Assembly: GCA_024291935.2 (NCBI GenBank)
Contig: CM044316.1
Location: 79,376,501-79,440,500, forward strand
DNA length: 64,000 nt
Origin: Okapia johnstoni
Lineage: Eukaryota > Chordata > Mammalia > Artiodactyla > Giraffidae
Direction of reading: 5' to 3'
In this document: positions 37,349 through 48,819 of the stretch, piece after piece
Position numbering within the stretch: the first letter of the stretch is position 1
Layout: every line of letters starts with the position of its first letter
Made by a program: the position numbers and the translations under genes
Notes under the pieces: model-generated
Told to the model about the DNA's origin: nothing
What the model saw: the letters and a program-made list of their open reading frames with translations, nothing else
Databases searched by the model: none

Positions 37349-37495
37349 CGGAGAAGGCAATGGCACCCCACTCCAGTACTCTTGCCTGGAAAATCCCATG
37401 GACGGAGGAGCCTGGTGGGCTGCAGTCCATGGGGTTGCTAAGAGTCGGACACGACTGAAGTGACTTAGCAGCAGCAGCAGCAGCAGCAGCAGCAG
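37349..37495 (+). mobile_element. Young Bov-A SINE nested in an older SINE
   Basis: The body (GGAGAAGGCAATGGCACCCC to GTCGGACACGACTGAAGTGA) ends CTTAGCAGCAGCAGCAGC with a long (AGC)n. The 12-bp duplication CTCCTGTGTTAC at 37337-37348 and 37496-37507 is exact and lies within older SINE sequence, so this insertion is later. Confidence 0.93.
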
Positions 37496-38619
37496 CTCCT
37501 GTGTTACAGGCAGGTTCTTGACCAACAGAGCTGTCAAGGAGCCACATACGGATAGGCTGAATATAATTACTAAAATCCAAGAACCTGAGACCTTGTATCT
37601 GCATATTATCTGGACTCTATCCAAACTTCATAGTATAATTTGGGAAATAAGTAAGAAAGTAACCTAAAAATGAGTGTTGTTTAAACACAGTAAGAGATTG
37701 ATTAAGAGATAAGAGGTCCCCCACTGGCAGGAAAAATTTTCTTTTTTTTGAATCATGCTGCCGAGTAGTGGGAGTCGTGAGGGTAAAATAGATGATAGTT
37801 GGATATGAGAAGATTTGAATTTTGGAATACCATGCCATTACAGTTCAGAGGAATGAGTCAGTAAAACTAAAATTACTCTTTCACAATTGTGACAGAATAT
37901 GAAATAAGCACATAATGATCTTTAAACATATGTTGTTTGAAATTCATTTTATAAGATGTTTAAAATAGGTGATCTGGTGGGTTGTGTAAAATATTCATTA
38001 AATCTAATAAGAGGAAAAGTGACCTGAAATAGATGTAAGACATGTGTTGTGTCAGTCACTAATGCCTAGTCTGCTGAGTTTAATAAAGGGAATTCCAAAG
38101 ACTAGATTTTTAGTATGATAGAGGAAAATGTACCTAGTTACCCTAAAAAAGAAACTATTCAGCACTTGTGTAATTATGCCTGTCTTCTGATGGGAACTTC
38201 ACTTTCAAAGCTTTTTCTACATCGTCTAACTTCCATTGAATGCCAGCTTTGCCTCAAAAACAGCTTGCCTCTTACAAGCTGAAAAGATGAAAGCAGAGGC
38301 GATTCAATTATCAGTGATGTCACAGAATTTGAGGCATTTCTAATCATGCTTGTTTGTTCATTTTGCATAGTTTCAAAACTCACTGATGTGCGCCAATACG
38401 AAATGAATTTACTGACTTAACCACAGCATCTAATTGCCTCGGAGACTGGAAGAATGCATCATTTGAGCTCATTGGCCCTGACATTAAAAGATGTTGTTAA
38501 ATATTTTAAACAGTCAAGAGAATCATAGTTTCAGTTAAATAAATGTTTAATAGTTTCAGTTTATCAGAATAAAAAGATGTAAACTTTTAGGAGACTCGTA
38601 ATTATACAGTTTTATGAAA

Positions 38620-38888
38620 ATTAGTCCTGAATATTCATTTGAGCTGAAGCTCCAATACTTTGGCCACCTGATGCAAAGAGCCAACTTATCAGAAAAGACC
38701 CTGATGATGGGAAAGATTGAAGGTAGGAAGAGAAGGGGATGACAGAGGATGAGATGATTAGATGGTATCACCTACTCGATGGACATGAGTTTGAGCAAAC
38801 TCCGGGAGTTGGTGATGGACAGGGAAGCCTGGCATGCCGCTGTCCATGGGGTCGCAGTTGGACATGACTGAGCGACTGAATTGAACTG
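38620..38888 (+). mobile_element. BovB LINE 3' fragment
   Basis: It runs from TTAGTCCTGAATATTCATTTG to GACTGAGCGACTGAATTGAAC. A gap near the left end removes part of the usual sequence. Confidence 0.88.
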
Positions 38889-39049
38889 ATGGTGGTTTTG
38901 GTTATTGTGCATGAGTTTAAAATAGTAGAATGCTCGGAAATATGTAGCGTAAATGACCTACCATATTATTCAAGACAGAGATGTATGGTTTGTAGGAATA
39001 ACATGTAGTAGACAGTCTCATGTGGTTATGGGTAGGGAGTCTGGAGATG

Positions 39050-39235
39050 AACTCCTGGGTTCAAAGCTTGCCAGCCACTGACTTAGCTAAGGGGCACTGC
39101 GTGTGTTAACTAATATCTGTGCCTTAGTTCCCTGAGCTATGAAATGGGGTTAATAATACTGACACTTTCACAGAGATGTTGTAAAGGTTAAATGTGTTAC
39201 TGTGTATAAAGTACCTAGAACAACACTATATAAGC
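39050..39235 (+). mobile_element. MIR SINE
   Basis: CTCCTGGGTTCAAAGCTTGCC, GTGCCTTAGTTCCCTGAGC, GGGGTTAATAATACTGACAC and TATAAAGTACCTAGAACA follow the MIR consensus order on the plus strand. Confidence 0.7.
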
Positions 39236-39315
39236 ATTTGCTGTTGTGATTCCTTTCTATAGGTCTTAAACTTTTTCTTCAGGGTATATGGAATCTTAAA
39301 ATGCTGTATCACAGG

Positions 39316-39440
39316 CTTTCCTTGCGGTCTAGTGGTTAAGACTTTGTCTTCCAGTAAAGGGAGTTCAGGTTCGATCCCTGGTTGTGGAACTCAGATCCCC
39401 CGTGCCTCGCAGCCTAAAAAAAAAAAAAAAAAAAAAGATA
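39316..39440 (+). mobile_element. tRNA-derived SINE (CHR-like) with poly(A)
   Basis: GGTCTAGTGGTTAAGACTTTG and GGTTCGATCCCTGG are tRNA-like A- and B-box segments, followed by GTGCCTCGCAGCC and an A run of about 20. It resembles a retroposed tRNA-derived SINE, not a tRNA gene. Confidence 0.82.
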
Positions 39441-40164
39441 AAAAAGAAGCCATGTTGTAACAAATTCAATAAAGACTTTAAAAATGGTCCACATAAAAAA
39501 AAAATCTTAAAAACTTTGTTTAATAATATGTAAAAAAATATGAAAAGTCTGCAGTAAGTTCAAGTGCATTGCATTGAAAAATTCAGTAATTAACTTAAAG
39601 CTACAAATGTGGTTTATTTTGTGCCTCCTTTAAGAGGCATCCCTCACACTTCCTCATACTTTTGGATACTGTGTTTCAAAGTGTGTCCTAAGGATCAACT
39701 ATATTGGAATCAGTCGGGCTGACTGTTAAATGCAGGCTCCTGAACCCTACCCTGAACTAAGTGGATCAGAATTTCTGGGCTTGCAAATCAGTATTTTTCA
39801 CAAAGGTAGGCATCGATTGTTACGCATGACAGACTTTGAGAACTCGTGTTCCCAATTGTACATGATTCATCTTTCTCACGATATGACTCAGTCTCACTCT
39901 TTCTCACTTAGAACTTCAGATGTTCTTCTCTCAACCCAAGGTTCCATCACATCTCATGTTCAAGGAATTGAGTTTTCTTTCAAAATCACAACAGACCAAA
40001 GTTGTCTTTTTCTTCCACATTCAGGGCCTGGGTTGCTACCTCCACACCCCCTCCACTCAGCATTCTCTTTCTTGTCCCTAGTTTATTTCTTTCCCTCTGT
40101 TTGTCTTAAGTGAGATGTAAAATTATTCTGGCTTTAGAATTCCACAAAAGATCTTCATTTGTCT

Positions 40165-40436
40165 CTGGTTAGGACTGATGTTGAAGCTGAAACCCCAATA
40201 CTTTGGCCACCTCATGCGAAGAGTTGACTCATTGGAAAAGACCCTGATGCCGGGGAGGATCGGGGGCAGGAGGAGAAGGGGACGACAGAGGATGAGATGG
40301 TTGGATGGCATCACCGACTCGATGGACATGGGTTTGGGTGGACTCTGGGAGTTGGTGACGGATAGGGAGGCCTGGCATGCTGCGATTCATGGGGTCGCAA
40401 AGAGTCGGACACGACTGAGTGACTGAACTGAAGTGA
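40165..40436 (+). mobile_element. BovB LINE 3' fragment
   Basis: It runs from TTAGGACTGATGTTGAAGC to GAGTGACTGAACTGAAGTG. The frame [20 protein letters not shown] to the end is stop-free, consistent with a younger copy, but only about 80 residues remain. Confidence 0.9.
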
Positions 40437-41971
40437 AGCCCAGCACTCCCAGTTTCCTGCCTCACATAGGCTTTCCTATTTTCCTTCTCTTTCATCTTTT
40501 TTTCTTTCTTTTCTCTCCGTGCACACTCCTGGCTTAGAAGTCAGGGAAGAGGTTGCGGCTGGTGAGGAAGAACCAACTACTATCTTCTTTCTTCTCCCAA
40601 GTCCCTTAACCCCCACGGCAGGCTTTCTAAGAGAGAAGGCACAGGTGTAAAAAATGTCCGGAATATCTGTCCCTGTTGGTCTACATCTCTTTCTTGGACT
40701 CTTAACTGAACTCTGCCTCCCTGTCGACGGATTTTGCAGCCTCGCGCATGTGAGACACCATTAGTCAATCCCAGACTGCCTTGTTTGAATATATTCCACT
40801 GAGTCGTTTGCCTTTTAACCCTAAAGTACATTAAGAACATGTGTATCTGGTGGTTCCTAAATATGAAGCCTCGTGTGGCCATGTGGAAGTAGCAGCTACA
40901 TGAAAATTTTATTACTTCTTGACCAAGGTAAAGATTAATAGGAAGCATTTTGGTTCACAGAGTATGAAATGCGACTCTTTTTTAAAAGCCATGAACTTGT
41001 TATGTTCGGGTGACCGCTCACATAATCCTTTGGAATCTTAATGGTCCGTGAGATAAATTGCTCACATTTTTAGAGATACATCTACATCACAAAACAGCAG
41101 CTCTTTCAAGAGGCCCCTGCGCTGTTGTGCTTTTGAAAACACTTGAATCACCCAGAACTGAAAGTAGGAACAATATTGGTGTCTCATAAACACACACATT
41201 GTATGAAGAAGAAAACAATAAGGGTGTTGGAAAAGAAACAAACGCTTTGCCAAACTTGCTTAGTTTTAAAGAACCATGGGCATTTTCTAAGAAGTGATGT
41301 TAGTATTTTAGCTAGTACAATGGAGAAATTTAAGTCCTGGAAACTTACGTGTTCTTTCAAAGGATTAGTATTTCCTTGCAATAACTGAAAAATTTTAAAA
41401 AGCGTTCTCAAGACAAAACTATGGGAAAAGTAGATACAACCAAGAAATAAACTTGGCTTTCACTCACTGCCTTGTGTGACCATTCCGAGCGTTTTGCTCA
41501 TATTGATACTTGTGTAATTGTCAAATAGATAATGTCACATTAAGATTATCAGTCCTTTTGATAATTTTAGTTTTGGCTTGGCTTTTACAGTTTGATTTGG
41601 GGGAAGATGGGCTTTAATTCAGTTCACATGTTGCTGCCTGGGTTTTTCTTAGAATAAATTGGAGGAACATTTATTTTTAATAAACTAAATTTGGTAAGTG
41701 TAAGGCAAGTTATTACTATTATGTTAATATGCAAGTTAAAGAAAAAAAAGTACTCATGAATAGTAAACAGTACCACAGAAGAGGATTGTCATTTTTGACT
41801 GATTTCTGTGACCACACATTTGAAATGGATAGCTTAATATTTGATAAATTTTTATGTCTTAGTTACTTACTAACTCTTCACTCTGTATTTGTATCTGTAG
41901 ACAATGCACCCTAATGAAAATATATTGGATACATTTTGTGAACAAAGTCTTTTTTTTTTTTTTTCCTATAG

Positions 41972-42156
41972 GGATGCCCTCTGCATCTTTATTAGTAAAT
42001 CTTCTTTCAGCTTTATTCATCCCTTTTGTGTTTGGAGAAACAGAGATCAGGTTTGCCGGACAAACAGAATTTGTAGTTAATGAAACAAGTACAACAGTTA
42101 TCCGTCTTGTCATTGAAAGGATAGGAGACCCAGCAAATGTTACTGCGATTGTATCG
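41972..42156 (+). CDS. ADGRV1: ADGRV1 coding exon 2 (signal peptide, start of Calx-beta 1)
   Basis: The exon follows a long T-rich tract ending in CTATAG and runs to a GTAAGA donor. It gives 61 full codons after the split Gly (residues 9-69). It starts MPSASLLVNLLSALF, a hydrophobic secretory signal that probably ends at the Gly before ETEIRF (near residue 29), so the mature extracellular chain starts near residue 30. The first Calx-beta domain then begins, with the segments GQTEFVVNETSTTVIRL and RIGDPANVTAIVS and N-glycosylation sequons at NET and NVT. Calx-beta domains are calcium-binding beta-sandwich modules stacked by the dozens in this receptor's ectodomain. The sequence matches remembered human ADGRV1 at nearly every residue. 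The intron after it is phase 0. Confidence 0.96.
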
Positions 42157-44270
42157 GTAAGAGATGACAGTAGTTCTGTTTTTACAGAAATAGATAGGAA
42201 ATGTCTTAGTGATCAGAATGTCTTTAACTGTTTGAGATTCTGAGTAGTTCCATTATGATAAATAATTCACAGAAAAACTATTCATTGCTTTTATATGTCT
42301 TGGAGGTTTATAGAGTGATCTAAGGTAGCATTGTGTATTTGACAGTAACAGTATTTTAAAAATATAGACTGATTATTTTAAAATGTTAATATGCTGATTT
42401 TAAAACAAATATAAACCAAAAATATCAAGTATTTCTAATTAAATTTTTTTGGGGGTAACTTGGATTCTAGTTATCTCTGCTTGGATTTGTTGCTTAGAAT
42501 CAGGTGACTTAGAGAAAATATATGAAATTTTAGATGTAGAAGAATGGTGATGAAAAAAACCTTTATGTTAGAGAGCTCCTCTTTTGGGAGAAATTAAGTA
42601 CAGTAAGTAGAAGTGAGAAGTAGAAATTTGATAGAATATTGCTCTATCTTGCACACAGTTTAGTTAGTAGATGGGTTGTATGTATATGTATCTGTGTTTG
42701 TATTTAACCAGAAAATCATGTCATATGAACATTAAGGACATTGATATATTAGAGGCCCAAACTGCTTGGAATTTTTTTTCTAAGTTTTTTTAAGTGATAG
42801 GTTAAATCGTCACATTGGGAAACATTGTAAAAAGAGACAAAGAAGAAAAACTAAGAACCCCAATGTTATTATTTTGTGCACTGCTTTTAGTTTTTAATTT
42901 ATGACATGTTTGTATTTGAATTTATTTTTAGTTTGATTATATTTGATTATTTAGTTTGATTATATATTTATATATTTTTAGTTTATTATATTTTATAGCC
43001 TTTTACATATAATTTTGATCATATCCTGATAACTTTTTCAGGTCGTTCTATCATATTCACAACTTTTCTTGACGGTGGCATCATTTCCCAGTCATTTCTC
43101 AACAGTTTTTCATTGAGGTTGCTTTCAATTTTTGCTGTTGTTAATATTGCTCTGATGAAACTGTTCACACGTACATACCAGTTTCTGCATATTTTGAATT
43201 GTTAAATGATTTGGGGGTTATAGGACCATGATTTTCTCTTTGTGTCCATGTCTTTTGATATTTAACACTTTCTGAAAGACTGTGCCAACTTTTTTATTAA
43301 GGTATGAATGCAATTTTTCAACACCCTTAACAATTTATTTGGATTTCTCAAGTGTTTGAAACTAACTTTAGTTTTGTAAATGAGGACTAGACATTGACTA
43401 TAATATCTCCATACATCCTTCATTTTTTCTTTATACTCAATCATGATTTTTTTCTAGTAGCTAAGTTACTCATTTTGCATTCTTTGGCAGAAAAAAATCA
43501 CATTTGGATTTTCACAAGAAGTTGCTGCTTTATAATGTATAATTATTGCTCGTTTGAGAATCTTAGCAATGCCGATGTTACAGAATGAGGTCTTAAAAAG
43601 TTCTGAGAAAAAGTTTATAATGATTAATAAATTTGGTATACTAAAAATTGAGTCTTTATTGGTGCTGTCGGAGAATATAAATAAAGCTTCAAGTTGAAAG
43701 TCTTGGAAAGTTTCATTAAACTTTCCAGTTTAAGATTCTGCAGCTGGTTTTTTAAAGTTTCATTAAACCCAGTTTTTTTCCCTGATATATTTTGGCAGGC
43801 TACTTACACATCTTCTTTGGGAGAGTTTTAGCTACAGTTGATCTTGTTCAGTTCAGTTCAGTCGCTCAGTCGTGTCCGACTCTTTGCGACCCCATGAACC
43901 GCAGCACGCCAGGCCTCCCTTATTGTTAGGTTTGCTGTAATCCACGTCAAATCAATCAAGAGGTGGAGGAAAAAAAATTCACATCACTGTTTTCCTATGT
44001 AATTATTACTTTTCTATGAAATGATCCCTTTACCTTCAAGAGAATAAACAAATGTTTTTATGTAGAATCATTGCTTTTCATAATGCTTTTGAAAGGTGAT
44101 TTTTATCAGTTGTTAGATATTTGTTTAGTTTTTGTGCATCCTATTTATAAACTTTAGTATCATTTGATGATTCATGTTTTTTTTTTCCTGTTGATTGCTG
44201 TATTTAGCATCACTTCTGCTTGTCCTAACTCTCTGTTATGTAAGAACTATCCGTGTTTTGCATTTGATAG
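42157..44270 (+). other. ADGRV1: ADGRV1 intron 2
   Basis: A 2.1-kb AT-rich intron between phase-0 exons. Its only clear repeat is a 75-bp antisense BovB tail near 43846. The stretch 43020-43250 may be a diverged antisense L1 fragment. Nothing else is recognised. Confidence 0.9.
43846..43921 (-). mobile_element. Very short BovB 3' tail (antisense)
   Basis: GTTCAGTTCAGTTCAGTCGC through AGCACGCCAGGCCTCCC. Only about 75 bp of the 3' end inserted, in intron 2. Confidence 0.88.
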
Positions 44271-44420
44271 CTATATGGAGATGACACTGGGGACTTTTTT
44301 GACACATATGCTGCAACTTTTATACCCTCTGGAGAAACCAATAGGACGGTATACATAGCAGTATGTGATGACGATTTTCCGGAGCCAGATGAAACTTTCA
44401 TTTTTCGCTTAACTTTACAG
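44271..44420 (+). CDS. ADGRV1: ADGRV1 coding exon 3 (end of Calx-beta 1)
   Basis: This exon has 50 codons between a TTGATAG acceptor and a strong GTAAGT donor, phase 0 at both ends. It continues Ser69 with LYGDDTGDFFDTYAA and ends RLTLQ (residues 70-119). It carries the acidic signature of Calx-beta modules, DDDFPEPDETFIF at residues 102-114, whose acidic residues coordinate calcium in this family. A sequon is present at NRT. Length, phase and sequence agree with remembered human ADGRV1, so the assignment is firm. Because the exon is 150 nt and phase 0-0, skipping it would keep the frame but remove the calcium-site half of domain 1. Confidence 0.97.
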
Positions 44421-46627
44421 GTAAGTCCTTTTTTCCCCCCTGTTAAAGCTTAAACTTATAAAAATCTTACAACGCTTAAAAATCAGTTTCTCAATAGATA
44501 AGCCAGTTTAAGTGCTTGGTGGTGGTTTTCATAGAAGCCAGAACTGACAATCTCGTTGGCAATTCCATGGTCTGGTTATTCCTCAGACAATCTTGTTTAG
44601 AAGATTCTGCAGCTGGTTTTTGGATTAATTCAGCCTTAGTTAGGAATTGCCATGACAGATGCTCAAGAAAACCTTGTCTTCCCTTTGGCCCTTTTCTCTT
44701 TTGTCCCTCCCCTGCTACCAGCTGCACAAAGAATGACCATGACTTCTGAGTTCCAAGGAGAGGGCTACAAAAAGCAGGCCTGGAAGTGGGAGGTCGCTGT
44801 GCCTTAGACTAAATTTGGAGTGACCCTGGGAAAAATGCTCGACTAGCCTAAGGTTTAATTGTCCTTTATGACCTGATCTATTAGGTTGAGGCAATGGTGG
44901 CTAACACTGCTGTAGTTAATTTTTCTCCAGTGGATTGAAAGTTTTTTTTAGAAGGATTGTGTTGGTATGAGTAAAATTTTTATGAAATTGGTACTGGAAG
45001 CAATCATGTTTTGCTTTTGTAAAAAGCTTTTCTCATAATCCTTTATGCTGCTATTAAATATCAATAAAAATGTTGTAGCACACTCTTCCTGTACTTATTA
45101 GAAAAATTGTTGTACTATTTTAACTTTATTTTGACTCTTCGACTGATAGAATAACTAATTCTTTAAGTTTTAGCACCTTCTGTAGTGCAAGAAAAGAGTC
45201 ATGTTTGAACTGAATTTCATACTGTCACTTAATTCTCTGTTATATTGTGTTACAGAAAAACCTGAAAGAACATTTTGGTCAACTCAATCAATATTCGGTT
45301 CAGATCAGTCACTCAGTCATGTCTGACTCTTTGCGACCCCATGAGCCACAGCACGCCAGGCCTCCTTCTCCATCACCAACTCCTGGAGTCCACCCAAACC
45401 CATGTCCATTGAGTTGGTGATGCCATCCAACCATCTCATCCTCTGTCGTCCCCTTCTCCTCCTGCCCTCAACCTTTCCCAGCATCAGGGTTTTTTCCAAT
45501 GGGTCAGCTCTTTGCATCAGGTGGTCAAAGTATTGGAGTTTCAGCTTCAACATCAGTCCTTCCAATGAATATTCAGGACTGATTTCCTTTAGGATGGACT
45601 GGTTGGATCTCCTTGCAGTCCAAGGGACTCTCAAGAGTCTTCTCCAACACCACAGTTCAAAAGCATCAATTCTTCGGCACTCAGCTTTCTTTATAGTCCA
45701 ATTCTCACATCCATACATGACTACTGGAAAAACCATAGCCTTGAGTAGATGGACCTTTGTTGACCAAGTAATGTTTCTGCTTTTTAATATGCTGTCTAGG
45801 TTGGTCATAACTTTCCTTCCACGGAGTAAGCATCTTTTAATTTCATGGCTGCAGTCACCATCAGCAGTGATTTTGGAGCCCAGAAAAATAAAGTCAGCCA
45901 CTGGTTTCCACTGTTTCCCCATCTATTTGCCATGAAGTGATGGGACCAGATGCCATGATCTTAGTTTTCTGAACATTGAGCTTTAAGCCAACTTTGTCAC
46001 TCTCCTCTTTCACTTTCATCAAGAGGCTTTTTAGTTCTTCACTTTCTTCCATAAGGGTGCTGTCATCTGCATATCTGAGGTTATTGATATTTCTCCCGGC
46101 AATACTGATTCCAGCTTGTGCTTCCTCCAGCCCAGCGTTTCTCATGATGTACTCTGCATATAAGTTAAATAAGCAGGGTGACAATATACAGCCTTGACGT
46201 ACTCCTTTTCCTATTTGGAACCAGTCTGTTGTTCCATGTCCAGTTCTAACTGTTGCCTCCTGACCTGCATATAGGTTTCTCAAGAGGCAGGTCAGGTGCT
46301 CTGGTATTCCCATCTCTTTCAGAATTTTCCACAGTATTAGTCATGAAATTTAAGTAATTATAATATATTACTAGACAGTAATTATTTAGAATTACAACAA
46401 TTTATATTTTAACAGTGATTAATGGTTTTAAAAACTCTTTTGAAGAGTTCTTGTTTGGGACTTCACCATGTTGACTTAGTTTGAATATATTTTCTTAGTC
46501 TGTGCCTTAAAAACATACTTGTATTTTTATTCATTTTCTGAATGATTACTTAAAAACTGAAATCCTATTAAAATAATTGTTTTCCTCTTGTTTAATGTGT
46601 TAATTTATTTTTTGGCTTTTGTTTTAG
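44421..46627 (+). other. ADGRV1: ADGRV1 intron 3
   Basis: A 2.2-kb intron, almost half of which is an antisense BovB fragment (45297-46336). The stretch 44421-45290 shows no recognised repeat or exon, except a 21-bp segment at 44601 also found in intron 2. Confidence 0.9.
45297..46336 (-). mobile_element. BovB LINE 3' fragment (antisense), 1.04 kb
   Basis: The minus strand carries two well-preserved overlapping frames: 46313-45894 (GIPEHLTCLLRNLYAGQEAT with the NNLRYADD active-site box) and 45922-45317 (the C-terminal region). They are in different frames, so a frameshift separates them. The 5' half, with the endonuclease, is absent. It lies in ADGRV1 intron 3, antisense to the gene. Confidence 0.93.
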
Positions 46628-46723
46628 AAACCTTCAGCAAATGTGAAGCTTGGATGGCCCAGGACTGTTACTGTGACAATATTATCAAATGACAATGCGT
46701 TTGGGATTATTTCCTTTAATATG
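46628..46723 (+). CDS. ADGRV1: ADGRV1 coding exon 4 (linker into Calx-beta 2)
   Basis: This exon has 32 codons, residues 120-151, from a GTTTTAG acceptor to a GTATGG donor, phase 0-0. It reads KPSANVKLGWPRTVTV, then ILSNDNAFGIISFNM. The first half closes Calx-beta 1 (the VTVTIL strand). The NDNAFGIISF element is the usual linker and first strand of the next Calx-beta unit; similar elements recur at NDKPHGVLSF and SDDVYGLITF later in the protein. It is essentially identical to remembered human sequence. The intron on its left carries a 1-kb antisense BovB fragment. Confidence 0.97.
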
Positions 46724-47004
46724 GTATGGTTATTATTTGATTTATCTTGTGATTGCTAGATAATAGTTTATTCAATTTTTGGATAGCTTTTTATGTTACC
46801 TAGTATTATCCTTTGCAAACATCCTGTACGTGTTTTAAGTAGGATATGCTCAACTTCATCCATATTCCACATTCTGTAAAGTGTCCTTTTGTTTATCTAA
46901 GATTACTTAGAAGTGAGGAGGCCTATACAGTCATAGTCATCTCTCCCCCTAATCTCTTTCTGCTGATCATCCCACCTGCTTCATTTGTTCCCTAACTTGG
47001 ATGT

Positions 47005-47375
47005 TGTCTTAGTTCAATCTGCTATAAACAGTATCAGCACATAGACTGGGTGGTTTAATAACAACAGAAGTTTCTTTCTTACAGTTGTGGAGGCTGACAA
47101 GTCCAAAATCAGGGCATCAGTAGATTTGGGGTTTGATGTGGGCCTCCTTCCTGGTTCATAGCCAGTTCTCTTTTTGCTGTGTTTCCATGTGGTGGAAGGG
47201 GCAAGAGAACTCCTGGAGGTCTCTTTTATAAGAATGCTAATCTCATTTATAAGGGTTCTGCCCTCATGACCTACTTCCCTTCCAAAGGCCCCAGCTTCCA
47301 ATAACATCACACTGGAGGTTAGGATTTGAACATGAATTTTGAGGAGGCATGAACATTCAGTCTATAACAGATGTT
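47005..47375. mobile_element. Old mammalian interspersed repeat, family not named
   Basis: TAGACTGGGTGGTTTAATAAC, GTTGTGGAGGCTGACAAGTCC, CCAAAGGCCCCAGCTTCC and CATTCAGTCTATAACA are a familiar ancient repeat motif set, possibly an old L1 3' region. The name is uncertain. Confidence 0.5.
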
Positions 47376-48514
47376 GTAACTCAGCTCCTATTTCTTGATG
47401 TCCCCAACTGCCACTTAAAAAAAGCATTGTCTGTTAGCCTCCTCTGAAAGTTTGGAGTGAGTCAAGACAAGAGAAATACATTGAAAGACCACTGAGAAAA
47501 AAAAAACCTATAGTAAGCTTAAATTGAATAGCAGACATTATAGCTCTTAAAAATTCTATAATTATTCCCTACCTGGAGATTTTCCTATTAATTAATATTT
47601 CTTGAAGGTTAAGGCTCCATGTCATCCCCCTTAGTTGTGCTCAAAAGTTCATTTTTTTTTCCTCCCTTATCACCTAATTCGTGTGCCCCGGTCAGTCCTA
47701 TGTTCAGAGGGTTTTGTCTTTAGAAACAAACACATAAGGCAGGTCCCCTCCCTGATAAAAATTGTGTTCGGCTCTGAAATAAAAACAGAATTTGTATTAA
47801 GTGGAATGATATATTGCAACTACATTCTAGTCTACAGTAAGGTTTCTGATTTTTAGAGTCTTTTGAATATGTTACTAACTATCATTACTAAAAGATGATG
47901 TGACGCTTCCCACCTTGTTATCTATATTCCAATTTAGGTAGCTCCTTCAATTGGTGTATTGTATGTTATTTTCTTAGCACCTTAAATTGTCTTCGAAACA
48001 AGGTGAGCTATAGATAACGTGATCTTTAGAGTTGCAGTATCCTTATTAAAAAGGATATGTGGATCATGCCAATGTAGTAGACATTTTGTAACCTCCATTA
48101 TTACAGCATTTACAAAAGTTAGTTAATCACATCACTTCTCTTTGAATGATAGGGAATTATTAGTTAATTATAAACCAGGCTCCCTTAACTGCTTAATTTT
48201 TCTCCCTACTGCCTTTACACTCATTCCCAACTCATTATCCCCAACTTCACACTGGTTCGTTTAAAGGTCTCTTTCCTTCTTTTGACATTAAATATCTTAG
48301 CCTCGGAATGAACCCCGGTCTCTAGCATTGGTCCCCAGTTCCCAACTGTTGTGGTCTCATGGCTGCCCGGCAATCTCTGCCTGGGTACTTGCCCTCTGTG
48401 ATTAAAATTCAACTAAGTAACTGATGAGCTCGCAGTCGGTACTTTAGTTTCCCAAAGTACCTAGTCTGACTTTGGTTTCCAGACTGGATGATGATTTTAT
48501 CGATGACAAAGATG

Positions 48515-48665
48515 ACAATGATGGTGATAATAATTATAGCCAACCTTTGCTGGCCCTCACTATGTGTCCCGTACTAGGATAAGCACTTAGGTGTGAAGTA
48601 TCTCATTGCAACCTCATTAGAACCCTTTGAGACAGGCATTCCTACCCCTGCTGATGGATGGGGAT
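48515..48665 (-). mobile_element. MIR SINE (antisense)
   Basis: CACTATGTGTCCCGTACTAGG, AAGCACTTAGGTGTGAAG and TGGATGGGGATACTGAGAC match the antisense MIR pattern. Confidence 0.65.
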
Positions 48666-48819
48666 ACTGAGACCTAGTGTCACCTGCTGCCTTGGCTGGC
48701 CTGTACCTGGCCACTCACCTCTTCTACCCCGAGTTTCAACTGGCCATACCAACACTTTCCAACACTTGAAGTCTTGGCTCTTTCTTCCCCTCAGTGATCA
48801 TGTCCTGAAAAAAGTCATT

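Larger units (their letters stand above)
15442..41971 (+). other. ADGRV1: ADGRV1 intron 1 (26.5 kb)
   Basis: The intron runs from the GTAGGC donor to the CTATAG acceptor. From 15.7 to 20.8 kb it is mostly unique AT-rich sequence with MIR traces. From 20.8 to 27.5 kb it is rich in L1, SINE and BovB. From 27.5 to 30.8 kb it is largely unclassified, apart from tRNA-type SINEs near 29.2-29.4 kb. From 30.8 to 40.4 kb SINE and BovB insertions are scattered, with an L1 piece at 36.4 kb. From 40.5 to 41.97 kb it is unique. I found no additional exon in it. Confidence 0.85.

Noticed and set aside
37466..37497. (AGC)n run as a coding polyglutamine or polyalanine tract
   Set aside because: It is the tail of a Bov-A SINE inside intron 1, not an exon.
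39316..39440. tRNA gene with A- and B-box-like motifs
   Set aside because: It carries a poly(A) tail and a non-tRNA body, so it is a tRNA-derived SINE; the acceptor stem and anticodon arm are not convincing.
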